Shown here: positions 1 to 9,366 of the stretch, one piece after another
Numbering within the stretch: the stretch's first letter is position 1
How the letters are laid out: each line of letters starts with the position of its first letter
NCBI GenBank assembly: GCA_910575155.1
Contig: CAJTDX010000005.1
Span: 97,765 to 161,764 of the forward strand
Length of the DNA stretch: 64,000 bases
DNA from: Lachnospiraceae bacterium
GTDB taxonomy: Bacteria > Bacillota > Clostridia > Lachnospirales > Lachnospiraceae
Reading direction: 5' to 3'
The notes under the pieces: generated by a model
What the model was told of the DNA's origin: nothing
What the model saw: only the letters and a program-made list of their open reading frames with translations
The model's database searches: none
Made by a program: the position numbers and the translations under genes

Positions 1-1
1 T

Positions 2-751
2 GATTTCTACTTCCGTCTGGAGCTGAAAAGCCCCAAAAGCTTAAAACAGCGCAGTACGTTTGCAAAAAGATGCGCTTTTGCATTAGAGCAGAAAACTGGT
101 GGGAAACTGAAAAACTCTGCCTCTGATTATGAGCTGGAGATTCGGCTGCTGGAGAACAGGGAAGGGCAGTTTCTGCCGCTGGTGAAGCTGTATACGTTTG
201 AGGAACAGCGTTTTTCTTATCGAAAACATGTGGTGGCGTCGTCTATAAGGCCGGAACAGGCTGCGCTGGCCGCAAGTCTGGCGAAACCCGTTCTGAAGGA
301 AGGGGCGCAGATTCTGGATCCTTTCTGCGGCGTGGGAACGATGCTGATTGAGCGGGACCGCATATGTCCGGCAGGCATGATGTACGGGATCGATTTATTT
401 GGAGAAGCCATTGCAAAGGCAAGAGAGAATACAAGGCTTGCAGGCAGAGAAGTGTATTATATCAACCGTGATTTTTTTGAATTTACCCATAAATATCTTT
501 TTGATGAGATAATCACCAATATGCCGGACCGGGGCAGGAAATCCAAAGAAGAGCACGACAGGCTCTATGGAATGCTGTTTGAGAAAGCAGAAGAGCTGTT
601 AAAGAAAACAGGCAAAATGATCATCTATTGCAATGAGCGGAACTTTGTAAAGAAGCAGCTGCGTCTGCACAGAAATTTTAAGCTCTGTCAGGAATACAGT
701 ATGGATGAAAAGGACAATTATTATCTGTTTATTATGGAACAGACAAGCTAA
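2..751 (+). CDS. SAM-dependent RNA methyltransferase, TRM11/RlmL-like, C-terminal part
   Basis: The reading frame is open from the window edge, so the start lies outside. About 250 residues are visible. The methyltransferase motif I DPFCGVGTMLIE is near visible residue 106, and the motif IV NMPDRG near residue 173 is of the N-x-P type used by enzymes that methylate an exocyclic amino group of a base. The upstream part would be expected to hold a THUMP or similar RNA-binding domain, but it cannot be seen. Likely role: N2-methylation of guanine in tRNA or rRNA. Exact substrate is uncertain. Confidence 0.75.
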   Translation, partial: DFYFRLELKSPKSLKQRSTFAKRCAFALEQKTGGKLKNSASDYELEIRLLENREGQFLPLVKLYTFEEQRFSYRKHVVASSIRPEQAALAASLAKPVLKEGAQILDPFCGVGTMLIERDRICPAGMMYGIDLFGEAIAKARENTRLAGREVYYINRDFFEFTHKYLFDEIITNMPDRGRKSKEEHDRLYGMLFEKAEELLKKTGKMIIYCNERNFVKKQLRLHRNFKLCQEYSMDEKDNYYLFIMEQTS

Positions 752-838
752 GACCAGGCAGGGAGTTCTTATAAAAACTGAAGTTTACAAATGAGTGTAA
801 AGGCAGACTGTTAAATTATAAAAAATTAAAAAAAATCA

Positions 839-867
839 TTGACAATTATGTTGAAATTTGTTATTAT
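839..867 (+). promoter_or_regulatory. promoter of tRNA-Leu(AAG)
   Basis: TTGACA at 839-844 and TATTAT at 862-867 with a 17-base spacer, about 38 bases upstream of the tRNA gene. Confidence 0.8.
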
Positions 868-905
868 ATCTAAGTCGTTGGAACGACATAACAATTTTAA
901 TTGTC

Positions 906-990
906 TGCGGAAGTGCTGGAATTGGCAGACAGGCAAGACTAAGGATCTTGTGTCTGTATAGACGTGTGGGTTCAAGTCCCATCTTCCGCA
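906..990 (+). tRNA. tRNA-Leu, anticodon AAG
   Basis: An 85-nt class II tRNA with a long variable arm. The acceptor stem pairs TGCGGAA with TTCCGCA, and the anticodon stem caaga/tcttg encloses the loop ctaagga, giving AAG at 941-943 (reads CUU and, if A34 becomes inosine, CUC). The T-loop GTTCAAGTC is canonical. The last base is an encoded A, but a full CCA end is not encoded beyond the acceptor stem. Confidence 0.95.
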
Positions 991-995
991 TTTAA

Positions 996-1029
996 CCCTG
1001 GTAAATTCAAAGTTTACCAGGGTTTTTTT
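996..1029 (+). terminator. Rho-independent terminator after tRNA-Leu(AAG)
   Basis: CCCTGGTAAA (996-1005) pairs perfectly with TTTACCAGGG (1013-1022), followed by seven T. Confidence 0.9.
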
Positions 1030-1203
1030 GCCCTATAAGGGATTTCCGAAAGGCGGCAGGGCTGTTCTTTTGCGATATAACTCTTGACTGATACCAGATA
1101 AGGATAGTTTTTAGATTGCCAAAAGCATATTGAAAAAAGTTTTTGCATATGCTATAATGCCGATAGGCAAAAAGATATGACAGTTCCATGAGAACGCAGA
1201 ATG

Positions 1204-1239
1204 AATCCCCAAACCGTAGTAGCGTACAGTCTGGGGATT
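1204..1239. terminator. stem-loop beside the toxin-like micro-gene
   Basis: AATCCCC (1204-1210) pairs with GGGGATT (1233-1239). On the plus strand it is followed by a T-rich run, so it may end a plus-strand antisense RNA. On the minus strand it lies 3' of the 32-aa peptide gene. Such a hairpin is typical for type I toxin-antitoxin loci. Confidence 0.5.
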
Positions 1240-1275
1240 CTTCTTTTCTTTTATAGTGGCAAAGCACCCACTAGG

Positions 1276-1374
1276 CTATTTGTTGCCCTTTCGGTCACTG
1301 TCAAGCCATTTGATGATGTAGTGGCAGGCTACACCAGCCGCAACAGCGACTATAAAAGATATGACAAACTCCAT
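1276..1374 (-). CDS. small hydrophobic peptide, type I toxin-like (32 aa)
   Basis: Reads MEFVISFIVAVAAGVACHYI and ends IKWLDSDRKGNK. It begins with one membrane-spanning helix (residues 2-21) and ends in a charged tail, the usual plan of type I toxins and holin-like peptides. A strong GGAGG site lies 5-10 bases before the ATG at 1374. Peptides with this start are, as I recall, frequent in Firmicutes mobile DNA. No antitoxin RNA was proven, but the flanking hairpin at 1204-1239 fits one. Function is inferred from size and form only. Confidence 0.6.
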   Translation of the reverse strand: MEFVISFIVAVAAGVACHYIIKWLDSDRKGNK

Positions 1375-1470
1375 GGAAACACCTCCTCCCGTTGCCGGGT
1401 GTAGGTTGGACAACACAAGAATTATAGCATATCCATTAATATTCTTCTATTCTTTTCTTAAAAGGCTTTA

Positions 1471-1611
1471 AGGTTGGGGTTGTGGCTGATACAATCCGAT
1501 GCTCGCTATATCTGCGGACATTGTCACAAAATGGCTTCTCGTGGAGCTAATTTTCTTGAACAATGCCGTTACTTTCCGAAAACTTATTTTTGTCCTTATC
1601 TGGTTTCATTC
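1471..1611. mobile_element. relic of a mobilizable element: oriT-like hairpin plus recombinase-end-like sequence
   Basis: The stretch 1475-1515 is nearly the same as the mob leader hairpin region of E1 (18277-18315), including a mutated form of the stem that reads GGATTGTG/CACAATCC in E1-E3. About 90 bases further, CCTTATCTGGTTTCA (1597-1611) matches the reverse complement of the sequence bounding E1 near 18790. No mobilization gene remains. The rest up to 1951 shows only a weak hairpin (about 1738-1788) and no gene that I can support. Confidence 0.5.
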
Positions 1612-1951
1612 TTATCATATTCGCTTACAATATAAATGCTTCTTTTCAGCTGTAAAAGTCGCGGATAAATATTGGAGTCTTATAGAAACGTTTTTGATTA
1701 TGCTATAGGATTACCTATCATAGCCAGTAAACATTCTGAAAGGACGGATACTGCGTTCGTCGCACTTTCCGACTGCCATCCTTTTGTTTTCCAGTGGGAA
1801 AAATGGTGTTTAAAATATTTCTTAAATTCTGTATTTCATTTTAAATTTGGGGAATCGTCCGCACCGAATAATGGACGGTGTGAATTTTAAACCTTTAAAG
1901 TTTAAAATATGTTATTCAGAAATTGAATTTATGATCTTTCGACCTGCCGCC

Positions 1952-2284
1952 TTAGTATGTATAATCATGCTGCCTGGTAAGAATACTTTCCCAATCACGT
2001 TCCTCTCTCAGTACCCTTAAGACATGGATTGCTTTTTCTGATTCCCTGATAATGTAAAAAATAACAGATGGCGGAGATGGATACTTGTAAATAGAATATC
2101 CACGGTAACATAGGTATGTCTTTCCAAAAATACCGCCCAATGTTTCAAGCTTATCCAGACGCTCTTTTATTTCTTACTGAAAGCGGTCAGCTCTTGCTAT
2201 CCCAAACTGCGCTTCTATATAATCTGCAATTTCGGCTATATCATAAACGGCTTCCCACGTTACTATGACTCTATACTTCTGCAT
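1952..2284 (-). pseudogene. RelE/ParE-family toxin interrupted by a stop codon
   Basis: From ATG at 2284 the frame reads MQKYRVIVTWEAVYDIAEIA and ends in FYIIRESEKAIHVLRVL plus a short tail, the typical order and length (110 residues) of RelE/ParE mRNA interferase or gyrase toxins. Codon 37 (2176-2174) is TAA, after which the same frame continues as EIKERLDKLETLGGIFGKTY. A single base change (for example from CAA) explains this. The ATG overlaps the end of the antitoxin gene, as usual in these operons. As it stands only a 36-residue stub or an N-truncated product could be made, so the toxin is probably dead. Confidence 0.8.
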
Positions 2285-2444
2285 TTCTGCGCCTGTTTCT
2301 TAATTCAGTAATTTTCACAAAAGCTTCTGTCAGAGGCAATTCTCTTCCGGTTTCCATATCGTCAATACCCCTGTCAAGCATTTTAAGCAATCTTTCATTA
2401 TTGATGGAATCTCGAACCTTTTCATCTTGTAATGCATATGGCAT
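2271..2444 (-). CDS. antitoxin partner of the RelE/ParE-like toxin (57 aa)
   Basis: Starts at ATG 2444 (MPYALQDEKVRDSINNERLL) behind an AGGTGG site. A longer frame reaches 2600, but it lacks a ribosome site and reads unlike a structured domain. The 57 residues are helical and charged, as expected for an antitoxin, with a leucine-rich middle and a basic C-terminus. Its stop overlaps the toxin start by 14 bases, so the two are translationally coupled. The family could not be named. With the toxin broken, it may remain as a repressor or an anti-addiction remnant. Confidence 0.6.
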   Translation of the reverse strand: MPYALQDEKVRDSINNERLLKMLDRGIDDMETGRELPLTEAFVKITELRNRRRNAEV

Positions 2445-2728
2445 AGATCCACCTGCTTTCCTCACGTTATTTATACTTCTTAGTTCTAAGATATCATAAC
2501 CCCATCTATGAATCAAGTTTTTTCTCATTTCTATTCTGCCAAAGCCTATGCCTTTTATCCATGCATAACCTTTTTGTAAAAAATCCTTTACTTTTCTCAC
2601 AAGATTAGAAATAATAAAAGAAACAAGAAATTAAAACGTTCTATTCATTTCTTTAAGGAATGAGTGCATTTATAGCCTTGGTCTTTTAGAAATTTGGGAG
2701 AAGTTGTAAAATGGATAATAGTATGGAA

Positions 2729-2759
2729 ATACAATATATCTATTATAAAGACATTGTAT
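2729..2759. promoter_or_regulatory. inverted repeat upstream of padR, candidate operator
   Basis: ATACAAT (2729-2735) and ATTGTAT (2753-2759) form a perfect 7-bp inverted repeat 65 bases before the PadR gene. PadR dimers usually autoregulate by binding such repeats. This is inference from position. Confidence 0.35.
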
Positions 2760-2823
2760 TATGGTGTATTATTGATTATAATATGGTTATCAGATCTGAA
2801 TTGAGAATTTTGTTAGGAAGGAA

Positions 2824-3204
2824 ATGAAAGTGGGTACAAGTCTAAAGAAAGGCAAACAGAATATTGAGATGATTCTTTTGAGTATCCTGATGGACGGCGA
2901 TTATTATGGCTATCAGCTTACACAATTGATTAACAGATATTCAAAAAATTTAATTGAAATACCGGAGAGTTCTCTCTATCCAGCGCTTTATCGCCTGTTG
3001 GAAAAGGGATGTGTAAGTGATAAAAAAGTAAAGATAAAAGTCAGACAACAAAGGATTTATTACCATATCGAACCGGCGGGCTATGAATATTATCAAACTT
3101 TGCTGGATGAGTACAACCGGCTTAATAATGGAATACGTAACATTTTGAATAGAACTGAAATAGCGGAAGCTGATAATCTTGATGAATTGAAAGGAGACTC
3201 ATGA
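2824..3204 (+). CDS. PadR family transcriptional regulator
   Basis: A 126-aa protein with a winged-helix PadR domain over residues 10-90. ILLSILMDGDYYGYQLTQ is the typical start of the domain, and SSLYPALYRLLEKG is the recognition-helix region. The C-terminal helix (EYYQTLLDEYNRLNNGIRNI) serves dimerization. AGGAAGG lies just before the ATG. The last four bases overlap the next gene, so the two are co-translated. PadR proteins commonly repress a neighbouring membrane protein or transporter, here the DUF6120-type gene. Confidence 0.88.
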   Translation: MKVGTSLKKGKQNIEMILLSILMDGDYYGYQLTQLINRYSKNLIEIPESSLYPALYRLLEKGCVSDKKVKIKVRQQRIYYHIEPAGYEYYQTLLDEYNRLNNGIRNILNRTEIAEADNLDELKGDS

Positions 3205-3581
3205 GCACAACAAAAAAATATTTGAGAAATGTACGTTCTTCGTTTCCGGTGTTTCGCAAGAGCGAAAGGCGGTTTTTTGCTGAATTTAAGTTGACAGTTG
3301 GTGAGTATGAATCACTTTATCCTGCGTGCAGTATAAATGATTTAGAACAGAAATTTGGGACGCCGAAAGAGATCGTTATTGATTATTTTAACAATATGGA
3401 TTCGGAAAAATATCTTTCAGCAATGCGTAAATCATTGTACATTAAAATAAGCACAGTCACCGCGCTTGTTTTATTTATGCTTTTTTTCTTTTTACAGACC
3501 TGCTTATTGTTTCAGGCGCGAAATAAATTTGAAGAAAGTATGATAAAAACTGAAGAAATTACCATAAACCAAAATGAATAG
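3201..3581 (+). CDS. DUF6120-like membrane protein paired with PadR
   Basis: 126 aa. Residues 1-75 are soluble and resemble the HAAS/DUF1700-type linker found next to PadR regulators (EFKLTVGEYESLYPACS, and KFGTPKEIVIDYFNN). Residues 86-108 form one membrane helix (ITVTALV-type hydrophobic stretch ending FFFLQTCLLF), followed by a short tail. The ATG overlaps the end of padR. Known PadR partners of this form are thought to sense or relay envelope stress, but no function is established for this one. Confidence 0.65.
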   Translation: MSTTKKYLRNVRSSFPVFRKSERRFFAEFKLTVGEYESLYPACSINDLEQKFGTPKEIVIDYFNNMDSEKYLSAMRKSLYIKISTVTALVLFMLFFFLQTCLLFQARNKFEESMIKTEEITINQNE

Positions 3582-3680
3582 GAGAACGAAATTATGTAAG
3601 TGCTACTGCGTAGTCGTCGTTTTCAAATTACAGGATGGGTATATAATGTTTGACAGAATAGTAACTTAAAATGTACAAAG

Positions 3681-3727
3681 AAACTGTTATAGAGGTGATT
3701 AATGGATCATTTCTGTAGCAGTTTTTT
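3681..3727 (+). terminator. terminator downstream of the PadR operon
   Basis: AAACTGTTATAGAGGTGAT pairs with ATCATTTCTGTAGCAGTTT (several G-U pairs) and runs into six T. The stretch 3728-4076 holds no gene that I can support. Confidence 0.65.
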
Positions 3728-4090
3728 AATACAGTTTTTTTATAAAAGCCCCGCATGAGTTCTCGCAGCAAAATTCGGTATATTCAAATAGAATATTTTT
3801 ATGGTCTGTTGAACCAATTACAGCTCAATCTTACGCCTTGTATATAAAGATTTGTTCTGCGTAATCTACGGCGATATTTAACCGCCGGAGTAATAGAAAA
3901 TGGCAGAATCAGAATACCGGGATGGCAAAAATATATGAAAGATTAAGAAGAAAATATAACGAATTATACCAGAAAAAATACAAATCATCCCATACCCGCC
4001 AAAGCAATATTCTGATCTGCTATTATAATAGCGTAAGCAGCGAATGGATAAAATCCAAAATAAATGATCGTTGATAGGAGAATGAAGAAA

Positions 4091-4309
4091 ATGAAGAGAG
4101 TGAATATGACAGATTGTGACAACAAAAGACCGTGCCCATGCACTTATGACTGTCCGAGACATGGGAAGTGCTGTGCCTGTGTGGCCCACCACAGGGATAA
4201 CAACGAGGGAGTACCCGGATGCTTTTTTTCCGCGCAGGCGGAAGCTACATATGACAGGAGTATAGAAGCTCTGTGCCGGGACAGGGGGATTATATCAGAC
4301 GAAAGGTGA
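4091..4309 (+). CDS. DUF6485-like small cysteine-rich protein
   Basis: About 72 aa from the ATG at 4091, chosen because GGAG ends 10 bases upstream. The ATG at 4082 would leave no spacing. The core has eight cysteines, beginning CPCTYDCPRHGKCCACVAHH and continuing to PGCFF, and could bind a metal ion or an Fe-S cluster. This matches the small DUF6485 family of clostridia, whose function is not known. It ends six bases before the large transporter gene and is probably in the same operon. Confidence 0.6.
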   Translation: MKRVNMTDCDNKRPCPCTYDCPRHGKCCACVAHHRDNNEGVPGCFFSAQAEATYDRSIEALCRDRGIISDER

Positions 4310-4315
4310 GGAAAA

Positions 4316-6568
4316 ATGGTTTTACAAAAAAGAATGGCGCTTTTCACACTTGCCCTTTTAGGGATCCTCTGCCTTGGTGGATGTGGAAGGAAAGAAAATG
4401 AAAAAATCACTTTCATAGAACAGCTCAACAATCCGGCCTATACGATTGGTGTTCCGGAAGGCGGGGCAGGCATGTATATGGCGGAAAAATATCTGCCGGA
4501 GGCGGAGCATAAAACATTTTCCGGCAACTCTTCGGGGTATCTTGCCATTTCCCAGGGAAAACTGGACGGGTTTGTTTATGACCGGGTAATGATGGAATTT
4601 GCGATTGCCAGCGGTCTTGAGAATGTGGAGATTTTAGAGGAAAACCTGGGAGAAAGTATGGATGTGGCTGTGGGGATTTCACCCAAAAGCCAGATTGACA
4701 ATTTAAAGGATAAAGTGAACCAGTTTCTGTCGGAAGCAAGAGCCGGGGGGACGCTGGATGATATGTATGACCGCTGGGTAAGCAGGGCGGAGGGAACCAT
4801 GCCCAAAATACAGACGCCGCAGACGCCGGATTGTAAGATTAAGGTGGGAACCACAGGGATGGTTCAGCCGTTCAGCTACTATGAGGGAACGACTCTTACC
4901 GGATATGATGTGGAGCTGATCTACCGTTTTGGAGCGTGGCTGAATGCGGAAGTGGAAATTAAGATTTACGACTATGACGGAATTATTGCCGCGGCCGAGG
5001 CCGGCGATATTGACTGTATTATGGCGAATTTAAATGCCACCGAGGAAAGGCGCAGGCATATCGAATTTTCCGATTGTGTTTATCCTTCGGTGACTGCCGT
5101 TATGGTAAGGTCGGAACAGAAAGACAGCACGGAGAAAAAATATGGAACACTTTCGGATTTTGCCGGAGCAAGGTTTGCATCATTAAGCGGAGGGGTTTAC
5201 GATAAACTTTTACAGGAAGTAATTGCGGATGCAAAAGACTTTTCCTACTATAATTCGGTTCCCGATATTGTTGCGGCTCTTAAGGCAGACCGTGTGGATG
5301 CCGGGGTGTTGGATGAACCGCTGGCACAGCTTGCGGCGGCAAAAAATGAAGGTCTGAAAATTTTTGAAGAACCTGTCGTGCGGGATAAATATGGATATGC
5401 TTTTCCAAAGGGAAGTCCTCTGCGGGAACAGTTTAATGAAGCTATTGCAAAGTTTAAAGAGGACGGAACCATCGCGTCCTTAAAGGAAAAATGGCTTGGG
5501 GCGGATGAGAGTATAAAAGTATTAATGGAGCAGGACTGGCCGGGGGATAAGGGAACTATCCGCTACTACTATGATGGCGCCCATGAGCCTATGACTTATC
5601 TTGGAAGCAGCGGCGAACCTTTAGGGCTTGAAATAGATCTGCTGCTTTTAATTGCGCGTGAACTGGATAGGAAGGTGGAGATGACAACATGTGAATTTGC
5701 TTCGCTGATAACCGCCCTTGAAAGCGGGAAGGCGGATGTGGTCAGCGGAAGCCTTTCCATCACGGAAGAACGAGCGAAGCGGGTAGACTTTGCAGATACT
5801 CATTATGACTCGGCTATGGTACTTCTGGTGCGTGATTTGGATGGGGAATTGCAGGAAAAAGGTTTCTGGGCAAATCTTAAGGACAGCTTTCAAAGCACTT
5901 TTGTAGTGGAGGGGCGCTGGCGGCTGATTTTGCAGGGGCTTGGCGTCACCATACTGATTTCTGTCTTTTCAGGATTTTTTGGTCTGTGCCTTGGCTTTGG
6001 GATATGTATGCTGCGCCGGATCAATTGTAAGCCGGCTCAGTGGTTCGGGGCGGCCTTTGTTCGTGTGATTCAGGGAACTCCTATTGTAGTCTTTCTGATG
6101 ATTTTGTACTATGGAATTTTTGGTTCAGTAGATATTTCTGAAATTCTGGTTGCAGTTATTGGATTTTCCATTAATTTTGCGGCATATTCATCAGAGATGA
6201 TGCGGACAGGAATAGAAACTGTGGATAAAGGGCAAAGCGAGGCAGCCCTTGCTATGGGCTATACGAAAGGTCAGACATTTTTTAAGATTGTATTGCCCCA
6301 GGCGGCGAGAAATTTTATTCCTGTGTTGAAAGGCGAATTTATTTCCATGGTAAAAATGACTTCAGTAGTAGGATATATTGCTGTACAGGATCTGACCAAA
6401 GTATCCGACATTATACGCTCACGTACCATGGAGGCGTTCTTTCCACTGATCATGACAGCAGTAATTTATTTTGCTGTCGCCAATATAATGACGTCAGCTC
6501 TCTCATTTGCAGAGAGGAAAGTTGCACCGAAGCGGAAGAAACGCAGCTTAAAGGGGGTGTGCATGTGA
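4316..6568 (+). CDS. amino-acid ABC transporter: three substrate-binding modules fused to a HisM-type permease
   Basis: 750 aa. Residues 1-24 are a lipoprotein signal with lipobox LGGC. Residues 33-160 resemble a shortened family-3 binding module. Residues 172-400 are a full SBP_bac_3 domain ([20 protein letters not shown], and [19 protein letters not shown]). Residues 410-520 are a third, partial module ([20 protein letters not shown], and [18 protein letters not shown]). Residues 535-740 are a membrane permease of the polar-amino-acid type with the coupling motif [20 protein letters not shown]. Fused binding protein-permeases are known in Firmicutes (GlnP has two binding domains). Three modules, two of them incomplete, are unusual. 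The stop overlaps the ATG of the ATPase gene. Confidence 0.88.
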   Translation: MVLQKRMALFTLALLGILCLGGCGRKENEKITFIEQLNNPAYTIGVPEGGAGMYMAEKYLPEAEHKTFSGNSSGYLAISQGKLDGFVYDRVMMEFAIASGLENVEILEENLGESMDVAVGISPKSQIDNLKDKVNQFLSEARAGGTLDDMYDRWVSRAEGTMPKIQTPQTPDCKIKVGTTGMVQPFSYYEGTTLTGYDVELIYRFGAWLNAEVEIKIYDYDGIIAAAEAGDIDCIMANLNATEERRRHIEFSDCVYPSVTAVMVRSEQKDSTEKKYGTLSDFAGARFASLSGGVYDKLLQEVIADAKDFSYYNSVPDIVAALKADRVDAGVLDEPLAQLAAAKNEGLKIFEEPVVRDKYGYAFPKGSPLREQFNEAIAKFKEDGTIASLKEKWLGADESIKVLMEQDWPGDKGTIRYYYDGAHEPMTYLGSSGEPLGLEIDLLLLIARELDRKVEMTTCEFASLITALESGKADVVSGSLSITEERAKRVDFADTHYDSAMVLLVRDLDGELQEKGFWANLKDSFQSTFVVEGRWRLILQGLGVTILISVFSGFFGLCLGFGICMLRRINCKPAQWFGAAFVRVIQGTPIVVFLMILYYGIFGSVDISEILVAVIGFSINFAAYSSEMMRTGIETVDKGQSEAALAMGYTKGQTFFKIVLPQAARNFIPVLKGEFISMVKMTSVVGYIAVQDLTKVSDIIRSRTMEAFFPLIMTAVIYFAVANIMTSALSFAERKVAPKRKKRSLKGVCM

Positions 6569-7710
6569 TGACAGAAAAGCATGAAACCCGGGACGCTTGT
6601 GCCGGGGGAAGTATGAACACGAGCATAATATCTATCCGGCATCTGTGTAAGGAATATGTAAACGTAACCCCTTTGAAGGATGTAAGCGTGGAGATTAAAA
6701 AAGGAGAGGTGATTTCCATTATAGGACCGTCAGGCACAGGAAAGTCAACCCTGCTTCGATGTATTAATCTTCTGGAGACGCCTACAAAAGGCGAGATTGT
6801 GGTAGACGGTGTGGTAACAACGGACAAGAAATGTAAGGTAAATCTGGTGAGGCAGAAGATGGGAATGGTATTTCAGTCATTCAACCTGTTTGCACACAAG
6901 ACCATTATCGAAAATATCATGATGGGGCAGGTTGATCTTCTTGGCAGAAGCCGGCAGGAGGCTTATGACAGAGGGATGGAACTGCTGCGTAACATAGGGC
7001 TTGCAGACAAGGCTTTTTCTTATCCGGATGAACTTTCGGGGGGACAGAAGCAGCGTGCGGCTATTGCAAGGACGGTGGCCATGGAGCCGGAAATTATTCT
7101 TTTTGACGAGCCGACTTCCGCCCTGGATCCCACTATGGTGGGGGAAGTGCTTTCGGTGATCCGTGGGCTGGCAGGGCAGGGAATGACCATGATGATCGTG
7201 ACGCATGAAATGAAGTTTGCCAGGGATGTATCCACCAGGGTATTTTATATGGATCAGGGCGAAATCTATGAGGACGGAACGCCGGAACAGATTTTTGAGC
7301 GTCCAAAGAGGGAGAGAACCCGGATATTTATCCGGCAGCTTAAGGTGCTCCATGTGGAAAAAATCTCGCGTGACTTTGATTTTCCGGCCTTTATGACACG
7401 TCTTGAGGAGTTCGGACGTAAGCAGCAGTTTTCACAGAGACAGATTTACGCCATGCAGCTTGTTGTGGAGGAAGCGCTGATGCAAAAACTTCTGCCTGCG
7501 GCAAAAGAAGCGGAGGAAAGGGATCTTTCTCTGGATGTGGAATACAGCGAAAGGGAAAATCTGGCGCAGATGCGGTTTTCCTATTATGGACCTTCCTTTC
7601 ATCCTTTTGGGGACGAAGAAGATTTGTCTGTCAGGATGATAAAAGGAATGTCCAAAGAGGTAGAGCATAAGTTTGTGGATGGGATGAATCAATTTATAAT
7701 AAGTATATAG
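6568..7710 (+). CDS. amino-acid ABC transporter ATPase (GlnQ-like) with a C-terminal RsbW/GHKL-like domain
   Basis: 380 aa from ATG 6568, which overlaps the permease stop. An internal ATG at 6613 with GGGGGAAG is an alternative start. Walker A is GPSGTGKS (53-60), the signature [13 protein letters not shown], and Walker [14 protein letters not shown]. The ATPase domain ends near residue 255, where normal GlnQ proteins stop. The extra 120 residues have the layout of an RsbW-type ATPase fold: an N-box-like [10 protein letters not shown], a pocket-like [10 protein letters not shown], then MIKGM and [10 protein letters not shown]. The DxGxG loop and the N-box asparagine are not preserved, so it may bind rather than hydrolyse a ligand. 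The same domain occurs in the two symporters downstream. Confidence 0.87.
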   Translation: MTEKHETRDACAGGSMNTSIISIRHLCKEYVNVTPLKDVSVEIKKGEVISIIGPSGTGKSTLLRCINLLETPTKGEIVVDGVVTTDKKCKVNLVRQKMGMVFQSFNLFAHKTIIENIMMGQVDLLGRSRQEAYDRGMELLRNIGLADKAFSYPDELSGGQKQRAAIARTVAMEPEIILFDEPTSALDPTMVGEVLSVIRGLAGQGMTMMIVTHEMKFARDVSTRVFYMDQGEIYEDGTPEQIFERPKRERTRIFIRQLKVLHVEKISRDFDFPAFMTRLEEFGRKQQFSQRQIYAMQLVVEEALMQKLLPAAKEAEERDLSLDVEYSERENLAQMRFSYYGPSFHPFGDEEDLSVRMIKGMSKEVEHKFVDGMNQFIISI

Positions 7711-7733
7711 ATAAAAAAATAAGAGAAAAAATT

Positions 7734-9317
7734 ATGGAAAAGATGAAATTAAATAATGAAAATATTGCGCAGGCAAGCAGCCTGGCAGAAAAGACGTTTG
7801 GAGAATGGGGCGTTGATACCAGAACTATTATCCAAATCCGGCTTGCAGTGGAGGAAACGCTGTTAAAGTACCAGGAGGCTTTCGGTGTGGAGGCAGTATT
7901 TTCACAAAAATATATCAAACGTCTTAATCGGATCCGTCTGGAACTTTTCCTGCCAGGGGAAAGGGTTGATCCCTTTGATACAGGGCAAGAAGAACAGAGC
8001 CAGGTACTGCAGGTACTGCTTGCCAATATGGGGGTTGCACCAGCGTGGCAGTACAAAAATGGAGAGAATCTTATTTTATTTACTCCCAAAAAGAAGAAAC
8101 GTTCCCAGATGGCATCACTGGCGCTGTCCGTAATACTGGCTTTTTTGTGCGGCGGTGCGTGCAGTTTCCTGCCGGAGAGTGTCAGGACTTTTCTTGCAAA
8201 TGAGATTATCGGCCCGGTATTTAACCGTTTTATGGGACTTTTATCAGCCATTGCAGGCCCTATGGTGTTTCTTTCAATTATATGGGGAATATACAGCATT
8301 GGGGATATGGCGGTTATGGGAAGAATCGGAAAGAGGATGGTTGGACGCTTTATGCTGATGACGATTCTTCTGACGCTGCCCGTATGTGTGGCGGCCATGC
8401 CGTTTTTTTCCCTTAAAACCGGAGACGGGGGGAAGTTTAATTTTTCTGAATTGTTTCAGATGGTTCTGGATATTGTACCAGGCAACTTTTTTACGCCCTT
8501 TACAGAAGGGAATCCTATGCAGATTATTTTTGTGGCAGTTTTAATCGGAATCTCAATGCTGATTCTGGGAAACAAAGCTACGATTGCCGCGGCCTTTGTG
8601 GAACAGTCCAATTATATTATACAGCTTATTATGGAAGCGGTCAGTTCTTTTGTTCCCGTGTTTGTGTTCGGCAGTATTTTAAGTATGATACTGGGCAACG
8701 ACTTTTCGGTATTTCTTCCTGCATATAAGGTGGTTCTGGTAATGCTTATGGGAGATGCTGTTCTTCTGGCAGTGTATCTTGTGCTGGTATGCACAAGGAG
8801 GAAGGTGCAGCTTAGGGTATTGCTGAAAAAGATGACGCCCACTTTTCTGATTGCATTAACCACGGCATCTTCTTCTGCCGCATTTGGGGTAAATATGGAG
8901 TGTTGTGAAAAAGACCTTGGGATTGACAAAAGGATCGTTAATTTTGGTATCCCTTTAGGACAGGTGATCTTTATGCCGGGGGTTTCCGTTATGTTTCTGG
9001 CGGTGGGATTTTGTATGGCGGAAATCTATGGCGTGACGGTTTCTCCGGCGTGGCTGGCTACGGCAGGTCTCATTGCTGTTGTGCTTGCGGTGGCGGCGCC
9101 TCCTATTCCCGGCGGCGCGCTGACCTGTTATACGATTTTGTTTGTCCAGCTTAAGATTCCCATGGAGGCTGTAGCGGTCACGATTGCCCTCAATGTAATA
9201 CTGGAATTTATTACTACAGCGGTGAACTTGTTCTGTCTGCAGGCGGAACTTGTGGAACTGGCTGCCGGTCTTGATATGCTGGATGTGAGAAAACTGAGAG
9301 AGAAGAAAAATGTATGA
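7734..9317 (+). CDS. dicarboxylate/amino-acid:cation symporter with N-terminal RsbW/GHKL-like domain (copy 1)
   Basis: 527 aa. Residues 1-120 are a cytosolic domain with an N-box-like RLAVEETLLKYQEAFG, FLPGERVDPF and YKNGENLILF. Residues 128-505 carry eight or more hydrophobic segments of the SLC1/DAACS (GltP, SstT) fold, with the substrate-region serine/alanine stretch TTASSSAAF and the motif PPIPGGALTCYTILF. This transporter family takes up glutamate, aspartate, serine or dicarboxylates with Na+ or H+. A soluble N-terminal domain is not normal for the family. Copy 2 lies two genes downstream with about half of its residues the same by eye, suggesting tandem duplication. Confidence 0.88.
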   Translation: MEKMKLNNENIAQASSLAEKTFGEWGVDTRTIIQIRLAVEETLLKYQEAFGVEAVFSQKYIKRLNRIRLELFLPGERVDPFDTGQEEQSQVLQVLLANMGVAPAWQYKNGENLILFTPKKKKRSQMASLALSVILAFLCGGACSFLPESVRTFLANEIIGPVFNRFMGLLSAIAGPMVFLSIIWGIYSIGDMAVMGRIGKRMVGRFMLMTILLTLPVCVAAMPFFSLKTGDGGKFNFSELFQMVLDIVPGNFFTPFTEGNPMQIIFVAVLIGISMLILGNKATIAAAFVEQSNYIIQLIMEAVSSFVPVFVFGSILSMILGNDFSVFLPAYKVVLVMLMGDAVLLAVYLVLVCTRRKVQLRVLLKKMTPTFLIALTTASSSAAFGVNMECCEKDLGIDKRIVNFGIPLGQVIFMPGVSVMFLAVGFCMAEIYGVTVSPAWLATAGLIAVVLAVAAPPIPGGALTCYTILFVQLKIPMEAVAVTIALNVILEFITTAVNLFCLQAELVELAAGLDMLDVRKLREKKNV

Positions 9318-9366
9318 AATAGCTGAAAGAACCTGAACTGTCGGCAGAAAAAAGGGAGGAAGAAAA

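Noticed and set aside
1499..1890. Two open frames of about 70 codons after the micro-toxin gene
   Set aside because: No ribosome site, no known domain, and the first covers the oriT-like relic sequence.
2445..2600. N-terminal extension of the antitoxin reading frame
   Set aside because: A good ribosome site precedes the inner ATG at 2444 and the extension has no family features.
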